Notes: generated by a model not told the origin, from the letters alone. A stretch of DNA of 64,000 bases from Heligmosomoides polygyrus polygyrus (GCA_947396885.1 OX377201.1:22235923-22299922), one strand, 5' to 3'. Positions 54,721 through 64,000 are shown, counted from the first letter of the stretch. Program-made: numbers and translations.

Positions 54721-56837
54721 TCCAGATGCTCCAAGGAATCGCTTACATTTCTGTCCCTATATGAGGAAAACCGAAGGATCGCTTCATATGTTACTCACAG
54801 CTGTGTTAGCTGAAGAGATCGCTGTGTAGTCCGCTGCACACACGAAGTAACTGTCCCTGAACAAATGGAATAATGACGTCATCAGGAGAAAAGGAAAAGA
54901 CGTCGCATAGAAAACGAAAATATGCACGATAGACGAACACTTCGGCACGACTCGGAGAATGCGTGGGATGTAGCTTTCAGAAGAGGAGGGCACTCGACAA
55001 GGCACTGCACGTCCACTCAAGAATACATTCACTTTTTTCTGCAGTAATAGAGCAGAACCAGCTCCTGCAGAGCAAGGCTTGAGGCGTGTACTTGAGGGAA
55101 GCGAAAGAGGTCCTAGAGCGGCTGAACGTCGTATTTTATCTTCGTAGACGATACAGTATTCTTAGCAGCAAAAATAGAAAGCTTTGCAGTGAAAGCCAAT
55201 GAAAATTTCGCTGATGACTTTCTAGCCACAAATGCTTCCTATCCTGCTCTTTGTTTCTCTCCGTCAAAAAGATGCTTGATTGTCAGGGTGTGACCAAAGT
55301 TTAGAATTTCAGAAGATACACTGAAATAGAATGACGTATCATCTCACAGATTGTGTGTTACAACGTGCTGTTTGTTGTCATTTAGGCGTCTTCCTGTTGC
55401 TTATATCTCTACTCATTCTCCATGCTGTTTCGTATAATCTTGGTGTCGACAATCTTTGTGTCGTACCGTTCTGTTTTTATGTTTTTACAATTCTCTAATA
55501 GTTTCACTTCATTTCATTGTGTGCCTTAAACAAAGAGCATTAAGGAGAATCAAAAACATGCTGTAGTCTGAATGTTTTTCAATCCTCTAATCCTAATTTT
55601 GAGGAATCTTTTCCAAAACATTTGAGATCGTAGCAAACCCATAGTCAGTAATTGGAGAGGGGCGAAATGAATATGGCTTCAGCAGCGCTAAAGGAGAAGC
55701 AGACAGAAGAATAGCTTTGATGTACACACTGTTTGAAATGTGATAACTTCGCTCACAAAAAAGGCACTGAAAAAGTTAAGAACTCAGGCGAAAGCTTAAG
55801 AAAGTTGAAATTTTCCGACATATAAGCGCTGTGGAATGCGCTATGCACTCGTCCGAAATTTCGCAATTTTGCGAAAACCACTCATATAATTGTCAGCTAC
55901 AACACAGAGGAGTAATCTTAATTACCTAGATGCAAGTTTTCTTGATTTGCTGATGCCTTCTTGGAATTTAAATATGAACGTGAGTGTTGCTGTTGAAGAC
56001 GGAAATCGGCTGGAGACTGAAAGCACTAACGGTTGCTGTCTCTTTCAAGAAGCTGCAACAATTCAGCACTTTTCAATTTTTTTCCTGAAACTACAAAGAA
56101 CTGTTATCTTGTCGGATTGCAGATTAGTTGTAATAAACGTTGAAAACAAAAGATGGAGATCTGCTTCCGCGTTCGATTCGATGGCTGTACTGCGCCGTGT
56201 CCGCTGTAGGGTGAGGACGCGAAAACTTACGCGTCTGGGAAGCCATTTCGGGCAATTTCCATGGACAACAGTCGACCAACAGCTCTCGCTAATTCGAAAG
56301 GGAAGGCTTAGGATGCATTGAGGTAATAAGCAGGAGCCCTCCACGGTTGCAGTCTGATCCGACTTTCTGTTTGAGCTCAGGTCAGCTACGCTCTCACTGT
56401 TCAGCGATTGGTGGGCCGTTCCTAAACAGCAGGACTTCTTCTTCACTTCTTCTTCTACAGGCAGCTACAAGCCTGTGTTTTTACACATCCTACGCTGAAC
56501 GATACAATCCGAACGAAGCTATGTGCTTACACCGAGTTGTTTCGATGACGCTGAGCAGTCTGAGCAGACGGTGACGTCTCTCGCCTCGACACAGTTATAT
56601 AAATACCTGACATCACGCAGTTGTAGACAAATTCCAGCACTTGAACGCGGTGCCTGAGGTATTTCACCTAGTTTTCTGAGATTGGTAAGGCTCTTCTTCT
56701 AACTCGACGCAGTCAATTATTTCGACGTTCTTAGAAAGTCACGGGAACTAAAAAAGAATTCGTAACATATTAGTGTAAAAAAAGTTAGACAAAAAGGCTA
56801 AGAAACTTTATATTTATATTTTGAAAAGCAGCTGAAA
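54721..56837. other. long stretch without a recognised gene
   Basis: The longest non-transposon frame is 143 codons at 55890-56321 (plus, MSATTQRSNLNYLDASFLDL...). Its antisense is also open and no family is recognised, so I do not call it a gene. An isolated TGACGTCA occurs near 54875. Confidence 0.35.
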
Positions 56838-57060
56838 TTCAAATCAGTTTCTTTAAACCTCAAGTGGCTGGTATCGAGGTTGTGAGCTGTCATAACGTGT
56901 TTTGGTGCGGTCAAAACTTCTAGCGCTAGGCGGGACTCGAACCTGCACCTTCCTCTAACCGGGCGGGAATGCTCTACGCCATTACACCACCGGCGCCGTT
57001 TGATAGAATGCAATATCCACACCTCGTGGAACCGACCAGCACTCACCCAATTTCAACTGA
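56838..57060 (-). mobile_element. SINE-B copy
   Basis: Same 5' and 3' flanks as 11673-11935 (ATTCAAATCAGTTTCTTTAA; CACACCTCGTGGAACCGACC) and the same tRNA-like core with minor changes (GCGCTAGGCGGGACTCGAAC). Confidence 0.9.
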
Positions 57061-57197
57061 AATTGAAATTAATACGAATGTTACGTATCTATTGTCCAAT
57101 AGTAAACGTTAAAAGAAGCACATCAGAAGTTAATGTGGCCAAGTAGTAGCAAAATTGTTACAAGCATTCAGCCCATGCACAATCAATCGAGCCTGAG

Positions 57198-57900
57198 ATG
57201 CAGGGTTTTAGGCGGGAGCATGACGCAATCTTAACCGTTTGCATGCCACAGAAATCTCGTTACTCTGGGCTTTCATATGAGCCTCAAACCTTTTCAAAGG
57301 ACACGAAGACGATGTTCATGAGGAACGGACAAGTTTCTGAGCCCAATTCTCGCTCAACGGAACGAACATCTCCGAATGCTCCAGCTACGTGTATCTGGGT
57401 CGCGAAGTCAATATGGCCAACGACCCAGCGCCGGAGCTGAGCAGGAGGAAACGAGCGGCTTGGGGAGCTTTCAAGAGCGTCGAAGAAGTCGCGAAGAAGA
57501 CGAAGAACGTCCGACTCCGCGCCCACACGACTCACGCAAGTGAGAGAAGGCCTCCGGAATTCCTAGCTTCGGCGACGTTCGAAGATCAGAGACGCTGTCG
57601 CGTGGGCCAAGTCGTCGAAAATTAGGTGGGCCGGCCACGTAATGCGCTTTGCAAACACTCGCTGGACGAGAGCCGTTACCGACTGAATTCCGTGGGATGT
57701 CAAGAGAACACCAGGACGCCCACCAATGTGTTGGTCGGACTTCATCGTGAAAGCCTTGAACGACCGATATGACGCTCTTCGTGTCCCTCGAGCGAGGAGG
57801 ATCCAATGGAGCACTCTGGCACGCGACAGGGACGAATGGTGACGGTGCTGGCGCCCGCTCGATGAACGAGTCGATGATCAACGGGGCAACAGGTGATACA
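57198..57900 (+). pseudogene. RTE-1-like reverse transcriptase C-terminus
   Basis: FSKDTKTMFMRNGQVSEPNS, then in another frame MYLGREVNMANDPAPELSRR and KRAAWGAFKSVEEVAKKTKN, then RWAGHVMRF-like and [18 protein letters not shown] on to the tail CAGGTGATACAGGTGATA. This is the conserved region after the RT palm of nematode RTE-1. At least three frameshifts, and the segment between KKTKN and the 'SERRPP' part is shortened. 5'-truncated, no endonuclease. Confidence 0.85.
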
Positions 57901-57939
57901 GGTGATATCTCCTAACAACGAAATCAATCATTTACCTTC

Positions 57940-58022
57940 TTCACTGATGAGCCTCGTGGGGGGGGGGGCTAATTATAAACATGTTTTGTATGAAGGTAGA
58001 GGCGAAACAAAACATGTTTAAG
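57940..58022 (+). ncRNA. structured motif F, copy 2 (candidate)
   Basis: CTGATGA (57944-57950), GCCTC pairing with GAGGC (57999-58003), GAAAC (58004-58008). AAACATGTTTTGT (57978-57990) pairs with ACAAAACATGTTT just after. A G11 run lies in the loop (57958-57968). See copy 1 at 24886. Confidence 0.4.
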
Positions 58023-58241
58023 TTGTTGTTAGCCATCGTTGTTTTGAATGTTATTGCCATTTAACTAAAATTGTTGTGTCTCGTTGTATTTTATGTTGTT
58101 GAAGAGCTATATATAAAAAGCAATTTTAATTTCAATAAATGAAAATATAATAAATTTTACACATCGATTTACAACTAATTCTATTAAATATTCACATTCC
58201 ACGTCCGACTCTCGTTGAATCTTGGCACTGTTGTCGTTGTA

Positions 58242-58417
58242 TCGGACGAAGCGTTGATTCAGCGTACCCAAGACTGGTAAAGGTCTTTATTGCCACCGTC
58301 ATCCTGCTGGACTCTTCTGTCCACATCTAAGCTCCGAAGAAGGCGACAACGCCGAAACGTAAGCCGCAATAAAGTTCTTTGCCAATTCTGGCTTCGCTCA
58401 ATCAACGCTTCGTCCAA
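58242..58417. repeat. hairpin repeat with GAAACG core
   Basis: GGACGAAGCGTTGATTCAGC pairs with CTCAATCAACGCTTCGTCC. The arms extend imperfectly (GGTCTTTATTG / CAATAAAGTTC). The centre right has CCGAAGA, stem GGCG-ACAA-CGCC, GAAAC (58334-58358). Confidence 0.7.
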
Positions 58418-58876
58418 TGCTACACATTTATTTAACCTCTTTATTTGCTTAATTAAATCAGCTTAGTTCAACGTACTAAAGCCGATCCCAGAGCCATTAT
58501 GTCGTCGTAACACCAACGTGTTTTGAGCTCCCCAATAACAGGAACGGTGACAAAATGCTAATCCAGTTTAGGCCGAGGCCGACCCTTAAGCCCGGCTAAT
58601 TCCGACGATAAGTCGTCTAATAGAGTTTTGCGCTGAATTCTAAACACTGCCACACGCACGTGTAGGGCGTATTTGGAAAACTCATTGTTCGGGAAGCTAG
58701 ATGTGTAGAAGATGAGCCCCGACTATGGGGAAGATGGTCACCTTCCTACCTGAGCTTCTCGACAACAGTTCAAACTGTCGCTATAACATAAGTACATCTT
58801 TTCTGAGTGATAAGCAATTAATGGCCCAATTATAGAGACAAATATCTCTATTCTTTATTGAGTTGTATCATATTTT
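58418..58876. other. no gene recognised
   Basis: Unassigned sequence. Confidence 0.35.
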
Positions 58877-59111
58877 TGGGCGCGCAGAGCGCAGTCGGAG
58901 GAGGCGCCGGCTGTCGCCTGCACCTGATATCAGGTTCTGGTTCGGATTTCCCGCTCAGCCAACCAAGCCTTCCATCCCTCCGGGGTCGGTGAATTGGTAC
59001 CAGACTTGTCTGGGAAGGATAACGTGCTGACTTGTTCAACGGCAGGCCACCGCAACCCATTGTAATGCCAAATACGCATTCACGTCCCCTCCACGACATC
59101 CCGTAGAAGTA

Positions 59112-60394
59112 TTAGGTTGTAACGAAATAAATGGCACTGAACCACTGTAAATTTAAACAGTTAATATCTCGGCTTGTAGGCACGTTTATTAATCGAAATA
59201 AAAACCTTCTGATTCTACACATCTTTGCCAACGTGGCACAAGCCTTTTTATCCCAGTAGCATAAAAATCAGAAGTTCTGGAATTGACGAAATCTTCGAAG
59301 GCACTTTCGGCATCCTGTTGGTATTTGAATATTTTCCCTACCAAAAAGTCGCCAAGATGCTTGAAGAAATGGTAGTCTGTTGGGGAGAGGTCGGAAGAAA
59401 ACGGAGGATGTGGTAGAGTTTCAATGCTCAGCTCATTCAATTTCTGCAACGTCATTCGTGCTACATGGGGGCGAGCATTGTCGTGCAGAAGGAGAACTCG
59501 CCTTCGGTTTACCAAGGCCGGCCGGATATCCTTCAACTTTTTCATCATTTCTTCAATTTCAATGCAGTACTTCTCTGCCGTGATGGATTCACCGGGAGGG
59601 AGGAAGCTGTGGCGAATAATTCCCAGCGAACACCACCATACTGTCACCATTACTTTGCCTTGGTGCAATTCCGGCTTCGCAAAAACCTTGGGGCTCTCAT
59701 CGCTGTCCACCCACTGTGCCGATCGTCGCCTGTTGTCGTACATTATCCATTTCTCGTCACAGGTTACGATGCGATCAAGGAATGGGTCCGTTTCGTTCCG
59801 TAGAAGCAGTGCGGACGAGATCTCATATCGTCGGTTACTTTGCTCCTCAGACAGCTCGTGAGGCACCCATCTTTCCAGCTTTTTGGTCTTTCCAGTTTCC
59901 TTCAGATGCCGGGCAGCTGTGTTGTGACTGACGCCAAGAACCTTCGCTATCTCCCTGGTACCTTTGTGTGGATTCTCCTCTACCACATCTCTCAGCTTGT
60001 CCTCATCAACATCACTATACCTCCCACGACCTTCATGTACTTCCAAGCTCTCATCTCCATTCCGGAACTTCTGATACCAACGATACGCCGTCCGAATTGT
60101 GGAACATCCATGACCGAATGCGGCGTTAATCTTCTCGTCCGCCTCCTTAGCTGTAGTGCCCAGCTTGAATTCATACAAGTAAATGCCTCGGATTACCCTT
60201 TTGTCTATCTGCAAAAAAGTCAATAAAACTCTAAAGTTTCCCCACTTTTACATAGAAAATTTGGTACTCACCGGTAGAGCAAAGTTTGCGCTTCTAAATG
60301 ATATGCTACGTGTTACGGTTTGTTCTTGATCAAACGCGTAAAGATGCGCCAAAGAATGGCGCGAGCCAGTGCCATTTAATTCGTTACAACCTAA
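59112..60394 (-). mobile_element. complete mariner element (1283 bp)
   Basis: Ends TTAGGTTGTAACGAAATAAA and (right end read in reverse) TTAGGTTGTAACGAATTAAA differ at one position in the first 28. TA target duplication at 59110-59111 and 60395-60396. An intact transposase frame is read on the minus strand. The size and TTAGGTTG ends are normal for mariner. It may be related to the hookworm mariner 'bandit', which I cannot verify here. Confidence 0.95.
59189..60223 (-). CDS. mariner transposase, intact
   Basis: 344 residues, the usual length for mariner (about 340-350). It cuts and pastes its own element at TA sites and acts in the nucleus. Residues 1-110 form the two helix-turn-helix DNA-binding part. 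The linker WVPHEL is at 119-124 (family motif WVPHEL). The catalytic triad is complete: D156 (TCDEKW), D248 (HDNARPH), D283 (PTDYHFF), with 34 residues between the last two, i.e. DD34D. No stop or frameshift. The ATG at 60223 leaves a 171-bp 5' leader inside the element. No introns. Activity is an inference from intactness and near-perfect TIRs. Confidence 0.95.
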   Translation of the reverse strand: MTFLQIDKRVIRGIYLYEFKLGTTAKEADEKINAAFGHGCSTIRTAYRWYQKFRNGDESLEVHEGRGRYSDVDEDKLRDVVEENPHKGTREIAKVLGVSHNTAARHLKETGKTKKLERWVPHELSEEQSNRRYEISSALLLRNETDPFLDRIVTCDEKWIMYDNRRRSAQWVDSDESPKVFAKPELHQGKVMVTVWWCSLGIIRHSFLPPGESITAEKYCIEIEEMMKKLKDIRPALVNRRRVLLLHDNARPHVARMTLQKLNELSIETLPHPPFSSDLSPTDYHFFKHLGDFLVGKIFKYQQDAESAFEDFVNSRTSDFYATGIKRLVPRWQRCVESEGFYFD

Positions 60395-60452
60395 TAGAAT
60401 GCATGGCGCATCCCAAAGGAGGTTGAATAACGCCGTCCTTTATCGATTTATC

Positions 60453-61235
60453 CACTAGGACATTGTCGAAACGGTATTTCAAAGCTTATAGAGAGGGTAC
60501 CGCCCACAGTGGAGGTTAGGTTTTAAGTTTTCCTTCCTAAGGCAGCGGCATTTTTTTTTTGGGGATGTTCGAATAAAAGGGTAGCTAACTATTGGATCAG
60601 ACAGAATGGTGTCCTTTCGAACAGAAACACTGCATAAGGTCGTGCATACAGCTTGTTTGGACAATTGTATTGCACGAGCAGTAGGAGTGTAGTACAACCC
60701 GACAAGGTGCATGGATATAGCTATGTTTTGTACGTTTTCGAAAGCGGAATTAATGATTTCAATGCTAATTTGATATTGAGAGTTGTTTTAGAAATGTCAC
60801 CCAAGCCTGTAAGCCTCCCACCCCACGTGTAGCAATGTTCCTCTGACGACGACAAATTTTGGTCGAAAGGTAAGGCCGAAATAAAGATCCACCTCAAAAC
60901 TTCGTTGGCACGTTATTGACAGTAACAAACAAAGCGAACTATGTCGAGGTTTCAAGAGGAGAGGAACTGGAGACCACTAAATATTGTCTTCTAGACACGA
61001 AACTCTTCTAAAAAACGAGTTCAAAGTGGCGTCTCGGCCGCCCCTCTTAGGGCTTCTTGCCTCGTCAAGCGGAGGACTATGTTTTGCCTCTATGAATTCT
61101 TGGGGTGCAGTTGGCAGAAGTTGGTCGTTTGAGCTCTATGAACCCACCTTCTGTAGAGGTCCATGATATGCCGTTAAAGTATCCTACTATATATACTATA
61201 ATTGCTATACTATAATTCGCTTAATCCGTCGGTCA
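60453..61235. other. no gene; hammerhead-like core at 60843-60868
   Basis: CTGACGA (60843-60849), hairpin GAC..GTC, GAAA (60865-60868), then GGTAAGGCCGAAATAAAG, resembling GTAAGCCGCAATAAAG after the core at 58354. No reading frame of interest. Confidence 0.3.
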
Positions 61236-61239
61236 CGTT

Positions 61240-62534
61240 GTCAGTAACGAGGAGGGGGAATGAAGCCAAGAGGACACCCGAGGATATAGAGAAGTTCTTT
61301 GACATCAATGATGAGAACGCTCATCTTCTGACAGAGCGCAAAAAGGCCTTGAAGCGATGGTGCGATTTCGAGGGAATTTCGACTGAAGAGTTCCGTCATC
61401 CGGCCGTCCCTTCTGTGCCTCCTATCCCGTCCACAAGATCACCGTGGAGGAGACCTATGCGGCTCTAAGGAAGATGAGATCGGGCAAGGCGACTGGACCA
61501 GATGACTTGCCAGCTGATGTATGGAAGTCAAAGTTCTGGTACTCTACTGAGTGGTTGGCCAAGTTTTTCAACCAGGTTATAGTGGAGAAGAAGCTGCCTG
61601 ATGTTTGGCAGGAAAGTACGACGATCCCGATTTGGAAGAAGAAGGGCAGCCCTGCAGACTGCTCAAATTACCGTCCGATTCGGTTGCTCTCGCACAGCAT
61701 GAAGATCTTCGAGCGAATCCTCCATAGACGAATACGTGAAATCGTCCAGCTTTCCGACAATCAGTGTGGCTCCGCGGCTGGTTGTGGCACCATCGATGCC
61801 ACTCATGCCGCCTGCCTTCTTCTGGAGAAGCATCCCGAGAAACAGAGGTCGGTGCATTTTGCCTTTCTCGACCTGGAAAATCAAAGGCTGACGTAAACGA
61901 GTCCGGCTCCATTAAGATTGACGGCACTGAGCTTGCCCGCACTTCGGTGTTTAAATAGTTGGGATCAGCAATAGCGTTTGATAGCAGTGTAATGGTTGAA
62001 GTGTACTGACGCGTGAGTGCAGCTTGGTCCAGGTGGCGCTCCTTGACTGGAGTACTCTGCGACAAAAAGGTGCCAGAGCGGTTAAAGTCGAAGATCTATA
62101 GAACCGTTATCCGGCCGGTAACGATGTACGGTGCTGAGTGCTGGCCTGCAAGGAAGGAAACGGAAGCTTTCCTCAGCGTCATTGAGACGAAGATGCTGCG
62201 CTGGATGTCTGGAGTCAAGCGCCTGGACCGCATCCGAAACGAGGCTATTCGGCAGAAGTTCGGTGTAGCGCCGATAGCTGACAAGATGCGCGAAGCTCGC
62301 TTGCGATGGTACGGCCACGTTCTGCGTGGAGAAGAAGACAGCGTCCGCAAGATAGGCCTTGAGTTGGAAGTACCTGGAAAGCGGCCTAGAGGACGCCCGA
62401 AGCAGCGTTGGTCCGATACGTTACACAAAGACTTTAAAGTAGCTGGTGTCCACCCTGATCTAGCACAGGTTCGGGAAAGATGGCGACATGGCATCGGGAA
62501 AGCGGACCCCGCCATGAAGCGGGACAAACGCTGA
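61240..62534 (+). pseudogene. non-LTR reverse transcriptase element with catalytic core deleted
   Basis: N-side frame: AKRTPEDIEKFFDINDENAH, then after a frameshift near 61440 ALRKMRSGKATGPDDLPADV, ESTTIPIWKKKGSPADCSNY, RPIRLLSHSMKIFERILHRR (RT fingers) and SVHFAFLDLE, where the palm begins. It then jumps to DVNESGSIKIDGTELARTSV, the region just after the palm, and runs on through AECWPARKETEAFLSVIETK, ADKMREARLRWYGHVLRGEE and RPRGRPKQRWSDTLHKDFKV to a stop. The YADD segment between AFLDLE and DVNE is absent, so it cannot polymerise. It ends in a GAA-rich tail fused to SINE-A. Confidence 0.85.
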
Positions 62535-62559
62535 AGAAAAGAAGAAGAAGATTTGGCCA

Positions 62560-62745
62560 TACAATGTCAAGCAGTGACCAGCCGGTGAACCAATTTGCGC
62601 TTTATCTTTCCCAGACTGGTCTTGTACCAATTCACCGACCCAGGAGGGATGGAAGGCTTGGTTGGGCGGGAGATCTCAACGAGGAACCCGGTGTCGGGTG
62701 CACGTGACAGCCGGTACCCTCCCCCGACTGCGGTACACGCGCCCC
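62560..62745 (-). mobile_element. SINE-A head half joined to the non-LTR 3' end
   Basis: Begins ATTTGGCCATACAATG right after GAAGAAGAAG and ends CCGACTGCGGTACACGCGCC. Box B region intact in reverse. The SINE tail side is missing and is not found upstream of 61240. Confidence 0.9.
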
Positions 62746-62839
62746 ATTACATTGCTAAGTTATTGTTGATTGAATCGAACAGGACTTTCGCAAGAAACTG
62801 AAGAGCTTCTGGAGCTCCACTATGTTCACTGAGTAGAAC

Positions 62840-63010
62840 ACCTTTGAGTGCTCCAGTCGCGAAGTCAACATGATCATTATCCCCGTTTTGAAGCTAGGCA
62901 TGGATAAAGAAGCGGCTTCAGAGGGTTTTTAAGAGCGTCGAGGAAGTAATAAAATTAAAGAAAATGCTTAACTCCGTGTCCATCTATTCTGAGCATTTTT
63001 GACGCTCTTC
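62840..63010 (+). pseudogene. RTE-1-like fragment, decayed
   Basis: TGCTCCAGTCGCGAAGTCAA, AAGAGCGTCGAGGAAGTAAT and AACTCCGTGTCCATCT parallel 57370-57525. Frameshifted. Confidence 0.6.
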
Positions 63011-63028
63011 CACTGAGAAGATGTATCG

Positions 63029-63380
63029 TAGTCGTCATGGAACGAGCTCCTGGATTCAGAAGGCATGTTGCAGATGGCACGTAGATAATGTACTTTGTTG
63101 ATACCCTCTGAAGGATACATAGGCTATCGTAGCGACATTCTTAAAGTGATTTGTCCAAGCTGGACTCTTTTGGGAAGGCCATTAGACGGAAGATAAGACG
63201 CGTTGCGTGCCCGCTAAGCAAGGAATACCAATCGGGCTGCTCTGACACGAGATCGGGGAGGGAGGGAGAGAACACTGCCGGTGCCTCTCCGAAAGTATCA
63301 AGAGGGGACTGCATTGAATACAGTGTGCAGGTAAGCAAATCTTCCTGCAAACAATTTCCATTCCTGCAGAGATTCAAAGC
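63029..63380 (-). repeat. 350-bp duplicated block, copy 2 (empty site for the palindrome)
   Basis: Read in reverse it matches 29661-30005 with about 95 percent identity by eye and keeps both open frames. At the point where copy 1 has the 3.7-kb palindrome, this copy has GACGACTACGATACATC without any insertion. Confidence 0.8.
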
Positions 63381-64000
63381 AAAAAGTGAAAGTCAACCCG
63401 GTCCGTTGCACAGCTCGAGGATAGTGCTATACTGTTAGCTGTAGTCCTTCCAAAGGGCCCTGTTTCACCACACCTTGACCAGAAAGGTCGTCAAAAGGGC
63501 TTGTTTTCGGTATTCATCAACACTAAATATTAAGGTCTATAGATTGAGTACTTTCCGGTGCAGTAAAAGAGCGCACTAAGTGCTATAAACACGCACTGCA
63601 AATAGAGCCTGTATAGGCCGACAGTAGGCTTTCATAAAGTTCTTGTTTACTGGGTTTTCGAGTTTCAATATCGTTTCTATCAATAGACTGCTCGCCCACT
63701 CCATTGACTTCTGCACACCATTCAGTGCAAAAATGAAAACAGATCTGAATTCCGAATTATGAGACCTCGGTCGAGCACAATAGAGCGCCATCAAAGTGGA
63801 ACAATGACCGGGCTTCGTATGAATGAAGGCTGCTGAAAGGTGTAATGGAATCGCCTTGCTTTCATTAGAAGCTCTGTTGTTCGCGAGCGGACTGATCTGC
63901 TTTCTTAATGCGAACAGCGATGAATCGAAATCTCAGAAACTTCCTTGGGAGCGAAGTTCCGAAGGCCTTGAAACTCATCACCTATACACACTCCATGATT
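63381..64000. other. no gene recognised
   Basis: Unassigned sequence to the end of the window. Confidence 0.35.

Larger units (their letters stand above)
58877..60452 (+). mobile_element. SINE-A copy split by the mariner insertion
   Basis: 58877-59111 gives the head (GGGCGCGCAGAGCGCAGTCG) to CATCCCGTAGAAGTA. 60395-60452 continues TAGAATGCATGGCGCATCCC to CGCCGTCCTTTATCG. The two parts join into one normal SINE-A once the mariner and one TA are removed. Confidence 0.95.

Noticed and set aside
55890..56321. 143-codon plus-strand open frame
   Set aside because: No recognisable domain, the opposite strand is open too, and no splice or start context supports it.
59424..60226. Plus-strand open frames of up to 145 codons
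   Set aside because: Antisense shadows of the mariner transposase.

Overview
This window looks like a repeat-saturated stretch of nematode genome, most likely a strongylid such as a hookworm. That is an inference from four things: a complete mariner transposase, several RTE-1-type non-LTR reverse transcriptase C-termini, exon borders with TTTCAG acceptors, and moderate AT richness. No bacterial gene organisation, rRNA or CRISPR array was seen. No complete host gene is visible. The only intact long protein is a transposase.

The dominant component is a tRNA-derived SINE, called SINE-A here, about 290 bp long. It has an RNA polymerase III box A (TAGCGCAGTCGG) and box B (GGTTCGGATTTCC) at its head and a (CCTTTAT)n-type tail. 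At least 27 full, partial or decayed copies lie on both strands. Two further tRNA-like repeat families (SINE-B, repeat C) and two foldback repeats carrying box-B-like sequence (D, E) are also present.

Layout. 0-7 kb: decayed SINE-A, pieces of three retrotransposon or mariner lineages and a 67-nt hairpin. 7-11 kb: foldback E and mariner remnants. 11-19.6 kb: SINE-A and SINE-B copies and tRNA-like foldback D. 20-22.4 kb: a 1.7-kb palindrome built from TIR element G. 22.7-29 kb: a candidate trans-spliced first exon (minus), a CR1-like fragment and a candidate last exon (plus). 29.4-34 kb: a 3.7-kb nested palindrome with Tc1-like ends inserted at TA. 35-40 kb: RTE-1 pieces, a 1.6-kb TIR element and a second copy of G. 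41-42 kb: a GC-rich unique island. 42-47 kb: a CR1-like C-terminus, SINEs, and a pair of C repeats, one of which was hit by SINE-A. 48.8-49.6 kb: a cluster of small MITEs (hAT-like and Harbinger-like). 50-54.7 kb: SINE-A copies and an 0.8-kb ATTC array. 56.8-63.4 kb: SINE-B, RTE-1, the intact mariner inside a SINE-A, an internally deleted non-LTR element joined to SINE-A, and the second copy of a 350-bp duplicated block.

The parts relate as layers of insertion rather than as a pathway. SINEs sit in older repeats, mariner sits in a SINE, and palindromes sit in duplicated blocks. Several empty-site comparisons can be made inside the window itself. Coordinates of decayed repeats are approximate, to within about 5-20 bp.
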